Source: Paenibacillus albicereus (GTDB lineage: Bacteria; Bacillota; Bacilli; Paenibacillales; Paenibacillaceae). Taken from it: a DNA stretch of 64,000 bases. The notes beneath the pieces were generated by a model. It searched no databases. It saw only the letters and a list, made by a program, of their open reading frames with translations, and was not told the origin of the DNA. Shown one piece after another: positions 20,054 through 28,398 of the stretch. The stretch lies in assembly GCF_012676905.1 (NCBI RefSeq), contig NZ_CP051428.1, positions 3,682,001-3,746,000 on the forward strand, written 5' to 3'. How positions within the stretch are numbered: the first letter of the stretch is position 1; the number at the start of each line of letters is the position of its first letter. The translations under genes were made by a program, and so were the position numbers.

Positions 20054-21430
20054 ATGCTCAAATCCAAATCCAAGATCGCCGTCCAGGTGTCCCCGGGAGG
20101 CCACGGATCCGACGACGCGATCGTGCTCGGCGAGTCCGCCCTCAAGCAGCACAAAATACCGTCCGGCGCGCCCATCGCGCTCCGGTTCGGCTCGCATCGC
20201 GCGACCGTCCGGGTCGTATCCGGCGGCAAGGGCGATGCCATGCGGCTTCCGTCCGCGCTTGCCCGCAGCATGGGCATCCACGGCCCCGTCTCGCTCCGGC
20301 TGCAGTACCGGCCGAGCACCCAGACGCTTTCGCTCGGACCGCTGATCGGCGTGCTCGTCAGCCGCGACTATCCGCAGCAGCCGGACCGCCCGTTCGGCTC
20401 GATTACGATGTTTTGCCGCGAGCTCGTCGATGCGTGCGCCTCCCAAGGCGCCCATGTGTACTTCTTCACGCCCGATGCCGCCGGAGCCGGCCCCCGCATC
20501 GACGGCTGGGTCTACGGCGAAGGCGGCTGGCGCAAGGCGAGCCTGCCCGTGCCCGACGTCGTGAACAACCGGCTGACGGCGCGCAAGCTCGAGAACCGGG
20601 CGTCGGTCCAGCAGCTGTTCAAGGAAGCCAAGTCCCGCTACGGCACGCAAGTATTCAATGAAAAGTTCCTCGACAAGCATGAGGTGTTCGACGCGCTCGG
20701 CAAGGACCCCTCGCTCGGCAAGTACTTGCCGGAGTCGCGGCTGCTGAAAAGCTTCGCCGATCTCAAGACCGTCGCCTCCCGGCACCAGGCCGTGTTCCTC
20801 AAGCCGGTGCGGGGCAGCCTCGGCAAAGGCATCATCAAGGCGAGCCGGATGGAGGGCGACGGCATCCTCGCCACCTACACCGCGCCGGCCGGCGTCCGGC
20901 GGCAGGCTTACCCGAGCCTCGCCAAGTTCTACGGCTCGCTCGGCGGCAAGATGAAGACGGTCCGCTACCAGCTCCAGCAAGGGCTGACGCTGATCGACAT
21001 CGGCAAGCGGCCGGTCGACTTCCGGGCGCTCGTGCAGCGCAGCGGCACCGGCGCCTGGATCGTCACCTCGGTCGTCGCCCGCACCGCCGGCAGCAACCAC
21101 TTCGTCTCCAATCTCGCTCGCGGCGGCACGCTCAGCCGCGTCAAGGACGCGGTGGGCCGCAGCAATCTCGCGCCCGGCTACAAGGCCGGAGCGAGCGCCA
21201 AGCTGGAGAAGGCCGCGCTCGACATCGCCAAGGGCATCGAGGAGCGCATCCCTGCCCACTTCGGCGAGCTCGGCATCGACCTGGCGATGGATACCGGCGG
21301 CCGCGTCTGGCTGCTGGAGGTCAACTCCAAGCCGTCCAAAAACGACAACACGCCGCTCGAAGGGAACAAGATCCGCCCCTCGGTGCGGAACATGATCCAA
21401 TACGCGCGTTACCTGGCCGGCTTCAGCTAG
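20054..21430 (+). CDS. YheC/YheD family endospore coat-associated ATP-grasp protein (1 of 5)
   Basis: 458 residues. Members of the YheC/YheD family are spore-coat-associated and carry an ATP-grasp fold; their reaction is not established. The N-terminal 100 residues form a small beta domain ('IPSGAPIALRFGSHRATVRV') that ends with the family hallmark 'LGPLIGVLV'. 'PVPDVVNNRL' and 'NEKFLDKHEVFDAL' follow. The ATP-grasp core has the nucleotide-binding Lys in 'VFLKPVRGSLGKGI', 'FRALVQRSGTGAW', and the metal-binding pair 'GIDLAMDTGG...WLLEVNSKPSK' near the C-terminus, so it looks catalytically competent. The ATG has GGAAGGAG at 8-9 nt. It is the first gene of a plus-strand cluster of five paralogues and a GNAT gene. 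Confidence 0.92.
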   Translation: MLKSKSKIAVQVSPGGHGSDDAIVLGESALKQHKIPSGAPIALRFGSHRATVRVVSGGKGDAMRLPSALARSMGIHGPVSLRLQYRPSTQTLSLGPLIGVLVSRDYPQQPDRPFGSITMFCRELVDACASQGAHVYFFTPDAAGAGPRIDGWVYGEGGWRKASLPVPDVVNNRLTARKLENRASVQQLFKEAKSRYGTQVFNEKFLDKHEVFDALGKDPSLGKYLPESRLLKSFADLKTVASRHQAVFLKPVRGSLGKGIIKASRMEGDGILATYTAPAGVRRQAYPSLAKFYGSLGGKMKTVRYQLQQGLTLIDIGKRPVDFRALVQRSGTGAWIVTSVVARTAGSNHFVSNLARGGTLSRVKDAVGRSNLAPGYKAGASAKLEKAALDIAKGIEERIPAHFGELGIDLAMDTGGRVWLLEVNSKPSKNDNTPLEGNKIRPSVRNMIQYARYLAGFS

Positions 21431-21495
21431 CGGCCGGATCGGCCCGGTCCGCCGCCGCGGCGGCAGCAGATGGAACCCGTAAGGAGGAGCCCGCG

Positions 21496-22650
21496 ATGGA
21501 GAGCGAAGCAGGCGTGATCGGAGTTTGGATCGGAAAGCCGCCGGAGCCCGACGGCTCCGGCAGGCTGGCCGTCCCGGAGGACGGATTTCTCGCCGCGCTC
21601 GCCGAGAGGGCCGCGGAGCTGCGGCTGCCGCTGCATCTGTTCGCCGCAGAGGGGTTCCGCCCCGAGACGGGCGCGCTCACCGGCTACGTCCGGGAGAGCG
21701 GCTGCTGGCAGGAGCGGCAGGTGGCGCTGCCGGCGGTCGTCTACGACCGCTGCGGGCCGAGCGCCGCCTCCAGCCGACGCTTGCGCGAGGAGCGGCTGGA
21801 GCAGATGCGCCGGCTGCGCCCTCACACGCGGCTCAGCAGCTGGCTGCCCGGCAAGCTCGCGCAGCTGGAGGCGATGCGCCGGTCCGGCTCCGAGCTGGCC
21901 GCGCTCGCGCCGCCGACCCGGCTGCTGATCGGGGCCGGCTCCATCCAGGAGGCGGCCCGCGAATGGGGAGCCGTCTTCCTCAAGCCGGACGGCGGCATGC
22001 AGGGCCGCGGCGTCCTGTCCCTCGGCCCGGACGAGGGCGGCTGGCTGCTGCGCGGCCGGGCGGGGGACGGCCGGACGCTGACGGTCCGTCTGCCGGACCT
22101 GCAGGCGGCGGCCGAGCGGACATGGCGGATCGTCCAGGGGCGACGCTACATCCTGCAGCCGCAGCTGCCGCTATGCGACCGTCAAGGCCGGCCGTTCGAC
22201 GTGCGCGCGCTCGTGCAAAAGGACGGCCGCGGCTTCTGGCGGCTGACCGGCACGGCGCTGCGGCGCGGACGGCCCGGCGGCATCGCCTCCAACCTGCACG
22301 GCGGCGGCGAAGCGCTGCCTGCCCGCGATGGCCTCGAGCTGCTGCTCGGCGCCGAAGGAGCGGCCCGCTGCTCGGCCGAGATCGACCGGCTGGCGCTGCT
22401 CGCCGCCGAAGCGGCCGAGAGCGCCTTCGGCCGGCTCGCCGAGCTCGGGCTGGATTTCGGCGTCGGGCCGGACGGCCGCCTTTGGCTGCTGGAGCTCAAC
22501 TCCCGGCCCGGCCGCGACGCCTTCTCGTCCTTCCCGGGCGGCATCGCCCGCACGGCGGTGGAACGCCCCTTGCTTTACGCCCGCTTGCTGGGCGCGCGCC
22601 TTGTACCGGAGCGTTCCGGCGAAAAGACGCTGGCCGCTCCTTCGCGATAG
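21496..22650 (+). CDS. YheC/YheD family ATP-grasp protein (2 of 5)
   Basis: 384 residues, 65 bp after the first paralogue, with AAGGAGGAG ahead of the ATG. It lacks the N-terminal beta domain and opens directly at 'GVIGVWIGKPPEPDG'. Family motifs follow: 'LPAVVYDRCG', 'VFLKPDGGMQGRGVL' (ATP-binding Lys), 'DVRALVQKDGRGFW', 'GGIASNLHGGGEA', and the metal-binding end 'GLDFGVGPDGRLWLLELNSRPGR'. The sequence is very rich in Ala, Gly, Arg and Leu, with extreme G+C at third codon positions. It is expected to act with its neighbours on the spore surface or coat precursors; substrate unknown. Confidence 0.9.
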   Translation: MESEAGVIGVWIGKPPEPDGSGRLAVPEDGFLAALAERAAELRLPLHLFAAEGFRPETGALTGYVRESGCWQERQVALPAVVYDRCGPSAASSRRLREERLEQMRRLRPHTRLSSWLPGKLAQLEAMRRSGSELAALAPPTRLLIGAGSIQEAAREWGAVFLKPDGGMQGRGVLSLGPDEGGWLLRGRAGDGRTLTVRLPDLQAAAERTWRIVQGRRYILQPQLPLCDRQGRPFDVRALVQKDGRGFWRLTGTALRRGRPGGIASNLHGGGEALPARDGLELLLGAEGAARCSAEIDRLALLAAEAAESAFGRLAELGLDFGVGPDGRLWLLELNSRPGRDAFSSFPGGIARTAVERPLLYARLLGARLVPERSGEKTLAAPSR

Positions 22651-22690
22651 ATCGACCCACCCTAGCGATAGAACGTTCAGGAGGTTCATC

Positions 22691-24061
22691 ATGAGTCTTA
22701 CTTTGTGCAACGTGCATTTTTCGGATAAGAAGGACCGCGTCGTCTATGTATCCGGGCCGCTGTACCGATCGCTCAAGCTGTCGGACAAAAAGAAGCTGCA
22801 GATCAAGCTGGGCCGGGAGACGGTCACCGCCTCCGTCAAGGCGGTCAAGCGCGAGGGCAACCACGTGTTCCTCGGCTCGGCGCTGCGCCAGCAGATCCGC
22901 GTGCCGAAGTCGGGCAACGTGTTCATGCTCCATGCCTCGGAGAACGAGGTGCAGCTCGGACCGCTCGTCGGCATCCTGAGCGACGGCTACGTCAGCTCCT
23001 CCCTTCCGTTCGGCTCGCGCACCGGCTTCATCAAGGACCTGATCCGCATCGGCGAGAAAAAGGCGTATTTCTTCGGCTTCACTCCCAAAGACATCAACTG
23101 GGCGCAGGAGACGGTGAACGGCTACTTCCTGAACGCCGACGGCTCCTGGCAACGCAAGACCGTGCCGCTCCCCGACGTCGTCTACAACCGGCTGCCGAGC
23201 CGCAAGGCCGAGACCGGATCCTATATCAGCTCGCTGCGCGACCGCTTCGTGCGCAAAGGCATTCCGTTCTTCAACTGGAGCTACTTCAACAAGTCCGACG
23301 TCTACAAGCTGCTCGACAAGGACGTGGAGGCGCTGCGGCATCTGCCGGAATCCGTCTCCGGCCCGAGCGACGCCAAGATCAAGGAGCTGCTGGAGAAGCA
23401 TCACTTCGTCTACTTCAAGCCGAGCGGCGGCAGCCTCGGAGCCGGCATCTACCGGCTGACGTACCAGCCGAAGCAAGGCTGGTTCGCCCGCTACCGCAGC
23501 GGCGGCAAAAACGTGCTGCTGCGCTTCTCCAGCTTCCAGGCGCTCATGCGCACGATGCACGCGCGGCACGGCGGCTCGTTCGGCGGCTATGTCGTGCAGC
23601 AGGGCATCCGGCTCGTCGAGATCGACGGCTGCCCGCTCGATTTCCGCTTCCACATGCACAAGAACGGCCGCAATGAATGGGTGACGGCGGGCGTCGGAGC
23701 GAAAAAAGCCGGCAAGGGCAGCGTGACGACGCACATCAAGAACGGCGGCGTGCTCATGACGCCGGGCAACGCGCTCTCCCGCACGTTCGGCAGCCAGGCC
23801 GGCGAGGTGCTGGAAAAGGCGAAGCGCGTCGCGGTCAAGATGAGCGAGGCGATCGAGCGCAACTATCCGCACCGGCTCGGCGAGCTCGGCCTCGACCTCG
23901 GCATCGACAAGGACGGCGAGGTATGGATGTTCGAGGCCAACGCCAAGCCCGGGCGCTCGATCTTCAAGCATCCCGCGCTCAAGCCGGAGGGCCGCGCGTC
24001 GCTGGAGTACATCCTTGAGCACTGCCTCTACCTGAGCCGCTTCCGGGGGAGGGACAGCTGA
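22691..24061 (+). CDS. YheC/YheD family ATP-grasp protein (3 of 5)
   Basis: 456 residues. The ATG at 22691 is used because CAGGAGG lies 6 nt upstream; longer in-frame readings would run inside the previous gene. An N-terminal beta domain ('YRSLKLSDKKKLQIKLGRETV') ends in 'LGPLVGILSDG', the same layout as paralogue 1. Core motifs are 'VPLPDVVYNRLPSR', 'FNWSYFNKSDVYKLL', 'VYFKPSGGSLGAGIY', 'DFRFHMHKNGRNEWV', and 'GLDLGIDKDGEVWMFEANAKPGRS'. Its stop overlaps the next start (TGATG), indicating translational coupling with paralogue 4. Confidence 0.92.
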   Translation: MSLTLCNVHFSDKKDRVVYVSGPLYRSLKLSDKKKLQIKLGRETVTASVKAVKREGNHVFLGSALRQQIRVPKSGNVFMLHASENEVQLGPLVGILSDGYVSSSLPFGSRTGFIKDLIRIGEKKAYFFGFTPKDINWAQETVNGYFLNADGSWQRKTVPLPDVVYNRLPSRKAETGSYISSLRDRFVRKGIPFFNWSYFNKSDVYKLLDKDVEALRHLPESVSGPSDAKIKELLEKHHFVYFKPSGGSLGAGIYRLTYQPKQGWFARYRSGGKNVLLRFSSFQALMRTMHARHGGSFGGYVVQQGIRLVEIDGCPLDFRFHMHKNGRNEWVTAGVGAKKAGKGSVTTHIKNGGVLMTPGNALSRTFGSQAGEVLEKAKRVAVKMSEAIERNYPHRLGELGLDLGIDKDGEVWMFEANAKPGRSIFKHPALKPEGRASLEYILEHCLYLSRFRGRDS

Positions 24062-25227
24062 TGGAATACGAGCTTCCGTACGGATTTGCCGCCGAGCTGA
24101 CCGCGCGCAAGCCTGTGCTGGCGATATTGACGATGTCCGATTCGAAGCTCGGCTTCCGCGGCAACCGGGCCAATTTCGCCGATCTGATCCGCACCGGCAA
24201 AGAGATGGGCTTCACCGTCTACGTGCTGCCGATGCGCCACCTGAGCTTCTCCAAGCCGCTGCTGAGCGGCTTCTCGCTCTCCGATTCGGGAGCGGGCAAA
24301 AGCGAGTGGGAAAAGGGATTGTTCCCTTTTCCCGACCTCGTCTACAACCGCATCCCGCAGCGCGAGGATGAGCTCATGCCGCGCGTCCAGCGCAAGCTGA
24401 AGCTGCTGCTCGCAAGCCCTCGCGTGAAGGGCGCGTTCAACCCGTCCTTTTTCAACAAATGGGAGCTGTTCGAGTGGCTGCGCAAGTCGCAGGCGACGAA
24501 GCGCTACATCCCGTCGACGCGCCGGATGGCGACCGTGGCGGGACTGGACCGGATGATGAGCAAGCATCCGTATCTCTACCTCAAGCCCGTCAGCGGCAAG
24601 GCCGGCAAGGGCATCATGACGATCCGCGTCCTTCCGGAAAAGCCGCTGCCGTACCGGCTGAGCATCCAGCACAAGAAAAAAAGCAGCACCTACAATTGCT
24701 CGACGGTAGGCAAGCTGTGGACGCGTATCCTGAAAGAGAGCGGCGGCGAAGCCTATATCGCCCAGCAAGGGATCGACCTCGCCTCGTACCAGGAACGGCG
24801 GTTCGACCTGCGCGCGCTCGTGCAGAAGAACGGCACCGGCCAGTGGTCGGTCACCGGAGTCGGGGCCAGGGTCGCCGGCTCCAAGAGCATCACGACCCAT
24901 GTGCCGCGCGGAGGCAGCATCGAGGATCCGGAGAAGCTGCTGAGCCATGCGTTCGGGCCGGAGAAGGCGCGGCAGCTGATCGGCAAGGCGCGCAGCGCCT
25001 GCGTGCAGCTGGCCCGCCAGATCGAGTCGGCCAGCGGACACAGCCACGGCGAGATGTCGATGGACCTCGGCGTCGACGATGCCGGCGGGCTGTGGTTCTT
25101 CGAGGCCAATTCCAAGCCGATGAAGTTCGACGAGCCTCATATCCGCAAGAAATCGCTGGAGCGCATCTTCCATTACGGCAGCTATTTGATGCGCTCGGCG
25201 AAGCCGGGAAAGGCTGGAGGCGCTTGA
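24061..25227 (+). CDS. YheC/YheD family ATP-grasp protein (4 of 5)
   Basis: 388 residues with no N-terminal beta domain. It starts at the overlapping ATG of TGATG. Motifs are 'PVLAILTMSDSKLGFRGN', 'FPFPDLVYNRIPQRE', 'FNPSFFNKWELFEWL', 'LYLKPVSGKAGKGIM' (ATP-binding Lys), 'FDLRALVQKNGTGQW', and 'SMDLGVDDAGGLWFFEANSKPMK' for metal binding. All expected ATP-grasp residues appear present. A GNAT gene starts 1 bp after its stop. Confidence 0.92.
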   Translation: MEYELPYGFAAELTARKPVLAILTMSDSKLGFRGNRANFADLIRTGKEMGFTVYVLPMRHLSFSKPLLSGFSLSDSGAGKSEWEKGLFPFPDLVYNRIPQREDELMPRVQRKLKLLLASPRVKGAFNPSFFNKWELFEWLRKSQATKRYIPSTRRMATVAGLDRMMSKHPYLYLKPVSGKAGKGIMTIRVLPEKPLPYRLSIQHKKKSSTYNCSTVGKLWTRILKESGGEAYIAQQGIDLASYQERRFDLRALVQKNGTGQWSVTGVGARVAGSKSITTHVPRGGSIEDPEKLLSHAFGPEKARQLIGKARSACVQLARQIESASGHSHGEMSMDLGVDDAGGLWFFEANSKPMKFDEPHIRKKSLERIFHYGSYLMRSAKPGKAGGA

Positions 25228-25228
25228 C

Positions 25229-25993
25229 ATGAAGGCAATGCTTCTGACACCGAAGCAGTGGACCCGCAGCCGCGAGCCGCTCCTGCGGCTGATGTCCGCC
25301 TGGGGCGGCGGACGGCTGTCGGCGGCAGGCCTTGCGGCCCTGAAGGAGCTGCGGGCGGAGGAGCTGGAGCCGGCCGCGGGAGAGGCTCCGGAGGCGGCGG
25401 TAGCCGTGCTGGTGGAGCAGGGGCGGACGGCGGGCATCGCCTTCGCCCGCAAGGCAGGCCGGGAGGCCTGCCTTGTCGCCGTCTCGCCCCCGTCCCGAGG
25501 GCAAGGAGCGGGCAGCCTCCTGCTGCGCGAGCTGCGGCGGACGTGGGGCGCGCTCGATTGCCGCGTCGCCGCCGACAACGCCGCGAGCATGAAGATGTGC
25601 TTCCGCGCCGGCATGGCCGCGGTCGCGCTCGAGGAGGGGCCGACCGGCAAGCCGACGCTCGTGTTCCGCAGCGGCGCGGGCGCGCGGGCGGCGGAGGCGC
25701 CGGAAGCCGCGCCGGAAGCGCAGGCCGTGCCGCCGGCGCAAGACGGCCGGGAAGGCGGACCGCGCGCGGAGCCGAACGCCGCCGCGCACCGCGCTCCGGC
25801 GCGGCTCGAGGCCGCAGACGCGGGGAGCGGGCACCGCACGCGGCCTGCCGGCGCGGCGATCGGCGCTGGAGCGGCGCGGAAGCGCCGATCGGAGGGAGCC
25901 GCGCGCGCGCTCCTGCCGGAAAAGTCCGCCGCCTCAAGGAGGGATAATCATGGCTCAGCCGGTGCTCGGCATCTTAACGTTATACCTCAATGA
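25229..25993 (+). CDS. GNAT-family N-acetyltransferase with low-complexity tail
   Basis: 254 residues. Residues 35-150 are GNAT-like: a beta strand 'ACLVAVSPPSRGQGAGSLLL' holds the acetyl-CoA pyrophosphate loop (RGQGAG), then a helix, then 'ADNAASMKMCFRAGM', typical of the last helix. The first 35 residues resemble the GNAT leader found with spore-cluster genes. The last 100 residues are Ala/Arg/Gly/Glu-rich low complexity and overlap the next gene by 44 bp, so the functional protein may end near residue 150 with the tail a by-product of lost stop codons. The ATG lies 1 bp after the preceding stop. The position suggests acetylation of a coat component or of a YheC/D product; the acceptor is unknown. 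Confidence 0.78.
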   Translation: MKAMLLTPKQWTRSREPLLRLMSAWGGGRLSAAGLAALKELRAEELEPAAGEAPEAAVAVLVEQGRTAGIAFARKAGREACLVAVSPPSRGQGAGSLLLRELRRTWGALDCRVAADNAASMKMCFRAGMAAVALEEGPTGKPTLVFRSGAGARAAEAPEAAPEAQAVPPAQDGREGGPRAEPNAAAHRAPARLEAADAGSGHRTRPAGAAIGAGAARKRRSEGAARALLPEKSAASRRDNHGSAGARHLNVIPQ

Positions 25994-27653
25994 AAACAAG
26001 GCGCTCGAGGAGCGGCCGATCTATCAGCGGATGATCGTCGCCGGCAAGAAAATGGGGCTCGACGTGTTCGTCTTCACTCCCGCCGACGTCGACTACGAGA
26101 CGAACCGGATCCAGGCGATGGTCTACGATCCGTCGTCGAAGACATGGTCGCGGCGCTGGTCCTCCTTTCCGCACATGATCTTCGACCGCTGCCGCATCCA
26201 GAAGAGCTACCGCTTCGAGCAGCTGCAGAAATTCCGCGCCCGCTACGGCCATCTGACCTTCTTGAACCGGATGCTGCGCAACAAATGGACGGTGTACAAG
26301 ACGCTCGCGTCCCAGAGCCGCTTCCAGAACCGCCAGCCCCTGACCGTCCTGTACACCGGGCACAAGGATCTGGCCGACATGCTGCGCCGCTTCCCGCTCG
26401 TCTTCCTCAAGCCGATCAACGGCACGGGCGGACGCGGCATCCTGCGGATCGAGCGGCAGAAGGAAGGCGTCTATCTCATTCAGGGAAGGGATCAGTCCAG
26501 ACGCATCATCCGGCCTCAGAAGGTAAACGCGGCCGCGCTGCAGGAGCGGCTGTCCTCCTGGAACCTGGGAGGCGGCAAGTACATCGTGCAGCAGGGCATC
26601 CTCATCAAGCTGCCGAGCGGCCGCGTCCATGACTATCGCCTGCTCGTGCAGAAGAACGGCCGCGGCGAGTGGGAGCCGACCGGCTGCGCCGGACGGGTCG
26701 GAGCGGCGGGGAGCATCACCTCCAACCTGCACGGGGGCGGCAAGGCGATGCGCATGGAGGAGCTGCTCTCCTCCTGGGTCGGCGACGAGGAGCTCGCCGC
26801 AGCCGTGCGCCGCGAGGCGGAGCAGTTCGGCGTCGATGTCGCCGCGCATCTGGAGCGGCAGTACGGCCGGCTGTGCGAGCTTGCGCTCGACCTGGCGATC
26901 GACCGCAAGGGCGGCATCTGGCTGCTCGAGGTCAACCCGAAGCCGGCGCGCGAGGTGTTCCGCCAGAGCGGCGATCTGGCCACCTACGAGCGCGCCATCG
27001 TGAAGCCGCTCGAGTACGCCATGTACATCTACTCGAGGCGCGGACGCAAGTCCGGCGGGCGGACGGCCGGATCGCGCACGAAGGGCTCGAGGACGGCCGG
27101 ATCGAGAACGGCCGGATCCAAGACGGCCGGATCGAGCTTGGCCGGGTCCGAGGCGGCCGAATCGCGTACGAGCGGCTCGCGGCCGGCGGAGAAACCGTCT
27201 GCGCCCGGCTCCGCCTCCAAGCGGCGGAACGCCGAAGCCGCCTCCCCTGCGGGCGGCTCGGCGGCTCCGGCGCGCAAGCCGAAGCCGGCCGCCGGCGCCG
27301 GACAGGGGACGAAGCAGCCTCCGGCCGCCGGACAGGGCGACCGGGATTCAGCGGCACGCCCGCGCAAGCCGAGGCCGCTCGCCGGCTCGGGGCCGTTCGC
27401 GGCGAGCAAGCCGACGATCCGCTCCGTCCAGCTGCCGACGGGCGCTTCTTCCCCCTCCTCCGAAGCGCTGGACCGGATGCCGGACGCCTCGGAGGAGGCG
27501 CCGCCTCGGCCGTTCGACTTCGCCGGAGAAAGGCCGGCCGAGCCGCGGAACGACGCCGAGAAAGCGGCCGCACATCCACGAGCCGCCGCAGGCGAAGCGC
27601 CGCAGGGCGGCTCGCACGCGGCGGCTCCCGGGCCCGAATCCGCGGACGTTTGA
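25950..27653 (+). CDS. YheC/YheD family ATP-grasp protein with repetitive C-terminal tail (5 of 5)
   Basis: 567 residues. The ATP-grasp part (1-365) starts at 'QPVLGILTLYLNEN' with AAGGAGGG 8 nt before the ATG. It carries 'FPHMIFDRCRIQ', 'FLNRMLRNKWTVYK', 'VFLKPINGTGGRGIL' (ATP-binding Lys), 'DYRLLVQKNGRGEWE', 'SITSNLHGGGKA', and 'ALDLAIDRKGGIWLLEVNPKPAR'. Residues 370-420 are short imperfect repeats of TAGS(R/K), then a 150-residue Pro/Ala/Gly/Arg-rich tail without recognisable fold. Basic repeats of this type could bind an acidic partner or tether the enzyme in the coat (inference). It is the last gene of the cluster; a terminator follows directly. Confidence 0.9.
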   Translation: MAQPVLGILTLYLNENKALEERPIYQRMIVAGKKMGLDVFVFTPADVDYETNRIQAMVYDPSSKTWSRRWSSFPHMIFDRCRIQKSYRFEQLQKFRARYGHLTFLNRMLRNKWTVYKTLASQSRFQNRQPLTVLYTGHKDLADMLRRFPLVFLKPINGTGGRGILRIERQKEGVYLIQGRDQSRRIIRPQKVNAAALQERLSSWNLGGGKYIVQQGILIKLPSGRVHDYRLLVQKNGRGEWEPTGCAGRVGAAGSITSNLHGGGKAMRMEELLSSWVGDEELAAAVRREAEQFGVDVAAHLERQYGRLCELALDLAIDRKGGIWLLEVNPKPAREVFRQSGDLATYERAIVKPLEYAMYIYSRRGRKSGGRTAGSRTKGSRTAGSRTAGSKTAGSSLAGSEAAESRTSGSRPAEKPSAPGSASKRRNAEAASPAGGSAAPARKPKPAAGAGQGTKQPPAAGQGDRDSAARPRKPRPLAGSGPFAASKPTIRSVQLPTGASSPSSEALDRMPDASEEAPPRPFDFAGERPAEPRNDAEKAAAHPRAAAGEAPQGGSHAAAPGPESADV

Positions 27654-27656
27654 ACG

Positions 27657-27702
27657 AAAAAGAAGCGCCCCGGCCGCCCGAAGGCGGCGAGGCGCTTCTT
27701 TT
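27657..27702. terminator. bidirectional terminator between convergent genes
   Basis: AAAAAGAAGCGCC and its complement GGCGCTTCTTTT flank a GC-rich inner stem (GGCCGCCCGAAGGCGGC). A-tract and T-tract on opposite sides let it serve both the yheC/D cluster (plus) and the HAD gene (minus). Confidence 0.85.
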
Positions 27703-27705
27703 GAC

Positions 27706-28398
27706 TCATTCGCCGAGCAGCTCCAGCAGCTCCCCGAAGCGGCGGATGCGGACATCCGCTCCGTCGAGCTCGGACGACGAGCCGAAGTCGGCATAGTCGC
27801 AGCCGACGACGGCCAGGCCGTTGCGCTTGCCGGCATCGACGTCGGAGGAACGGTCTCCGACCATCCAGGCGCGCGCCACGCCATGCTCCTCCAGCAGCAG
27901 CCGGACGAGCTCCGCCTTGGTCGCCGTGCCCCGGCCGCCGGCCGTGTACAGGCCGTCGAACAGCGGCTCCAGCCCCTTGTGCCGGACGATGGCCTCGACA
28001 TAGGGCTGCAGCCCGTTGCTCGCCACGAACAGCCGGATGCCTCGCGCCCGCAGCTCGGAGAGCGTCTCGGCGACGCCCTCGTACAGCATTCCTTTGCCGG
28101 CCGCCAGCTCTTCCAGCTCGAACTGGAGCAGCAGCTCGTCGGCACGCCGGCGGGCCGTCTCGGACGCCGTCGGCATCAGCTTGAGCCAGATGTCCTCCAG
28201 CAGCATGCCGAGGCAGCCGAGCAGCGCCTCCACCGGCGGCTCCGGCTCCTCATACAGTCCCTCCTCGCGCAGCGCGGCAAAAATCCGCCCGTGCGCCTCC
28301 AGCAGCAGCGTCTCCGTCTGCAGCAGCGTGCCGTCCATATCGAACAGCATCGCTTCCGGCCGCTCGAGCCGGATGGATCCGTCCGCTCTGTCCGTCAT
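27706..28398 (-). CDS. HAD-family hydrolase (phosphatase)
   Basis: 230 residues, cytoplasmic phosphatase-like enzyme of HAD subfamily I. Motif I is LFDMDGTLLQTE, with the nucleophile Asp and the acid/base Asp two residues later. A helical cap follows, then motif II 'LFVASNGL', Lys in 'TKAELVRLLL', and motif IV 'AWMVGDRSSDVDAG'. All catalytic motifs are intact. It resembles phosphoglycolate phosphatase-like or PPi-ase-like HADs, but the substrate cannot be read from sequence. Its ATG overlaps the stop of the upstream kinase gene (ATGA), so the two are translated together. Confidence 0.9.
   Translation of the reverse strand: MTDRADGSIRLERPEAMLFDMDGTLLQTETLLLEAHGRIFAALREEGLYEEPEPPVEALLGCLGMLLEDIWLKLMPTASETARRRADELLLQFELEELAAGKGMLYEGVAETLSELRARGIRLFVASNGLQPYVEAIVRHKGLEPLFDGLYTAGGRGTATKAELVRLLLEEHGVARAWMVGDRSSDVDAGKRNGLAVVGCDYADFGSSSELDGADVRIRRFGELLELLGE

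Noticed and set aside
27055-27180. Short tandem DNA repeats resembling a CRISPR-like array
   Set aside because: They are in-frame codons for TAGS(R/K) with no spacers; a coding repeat.
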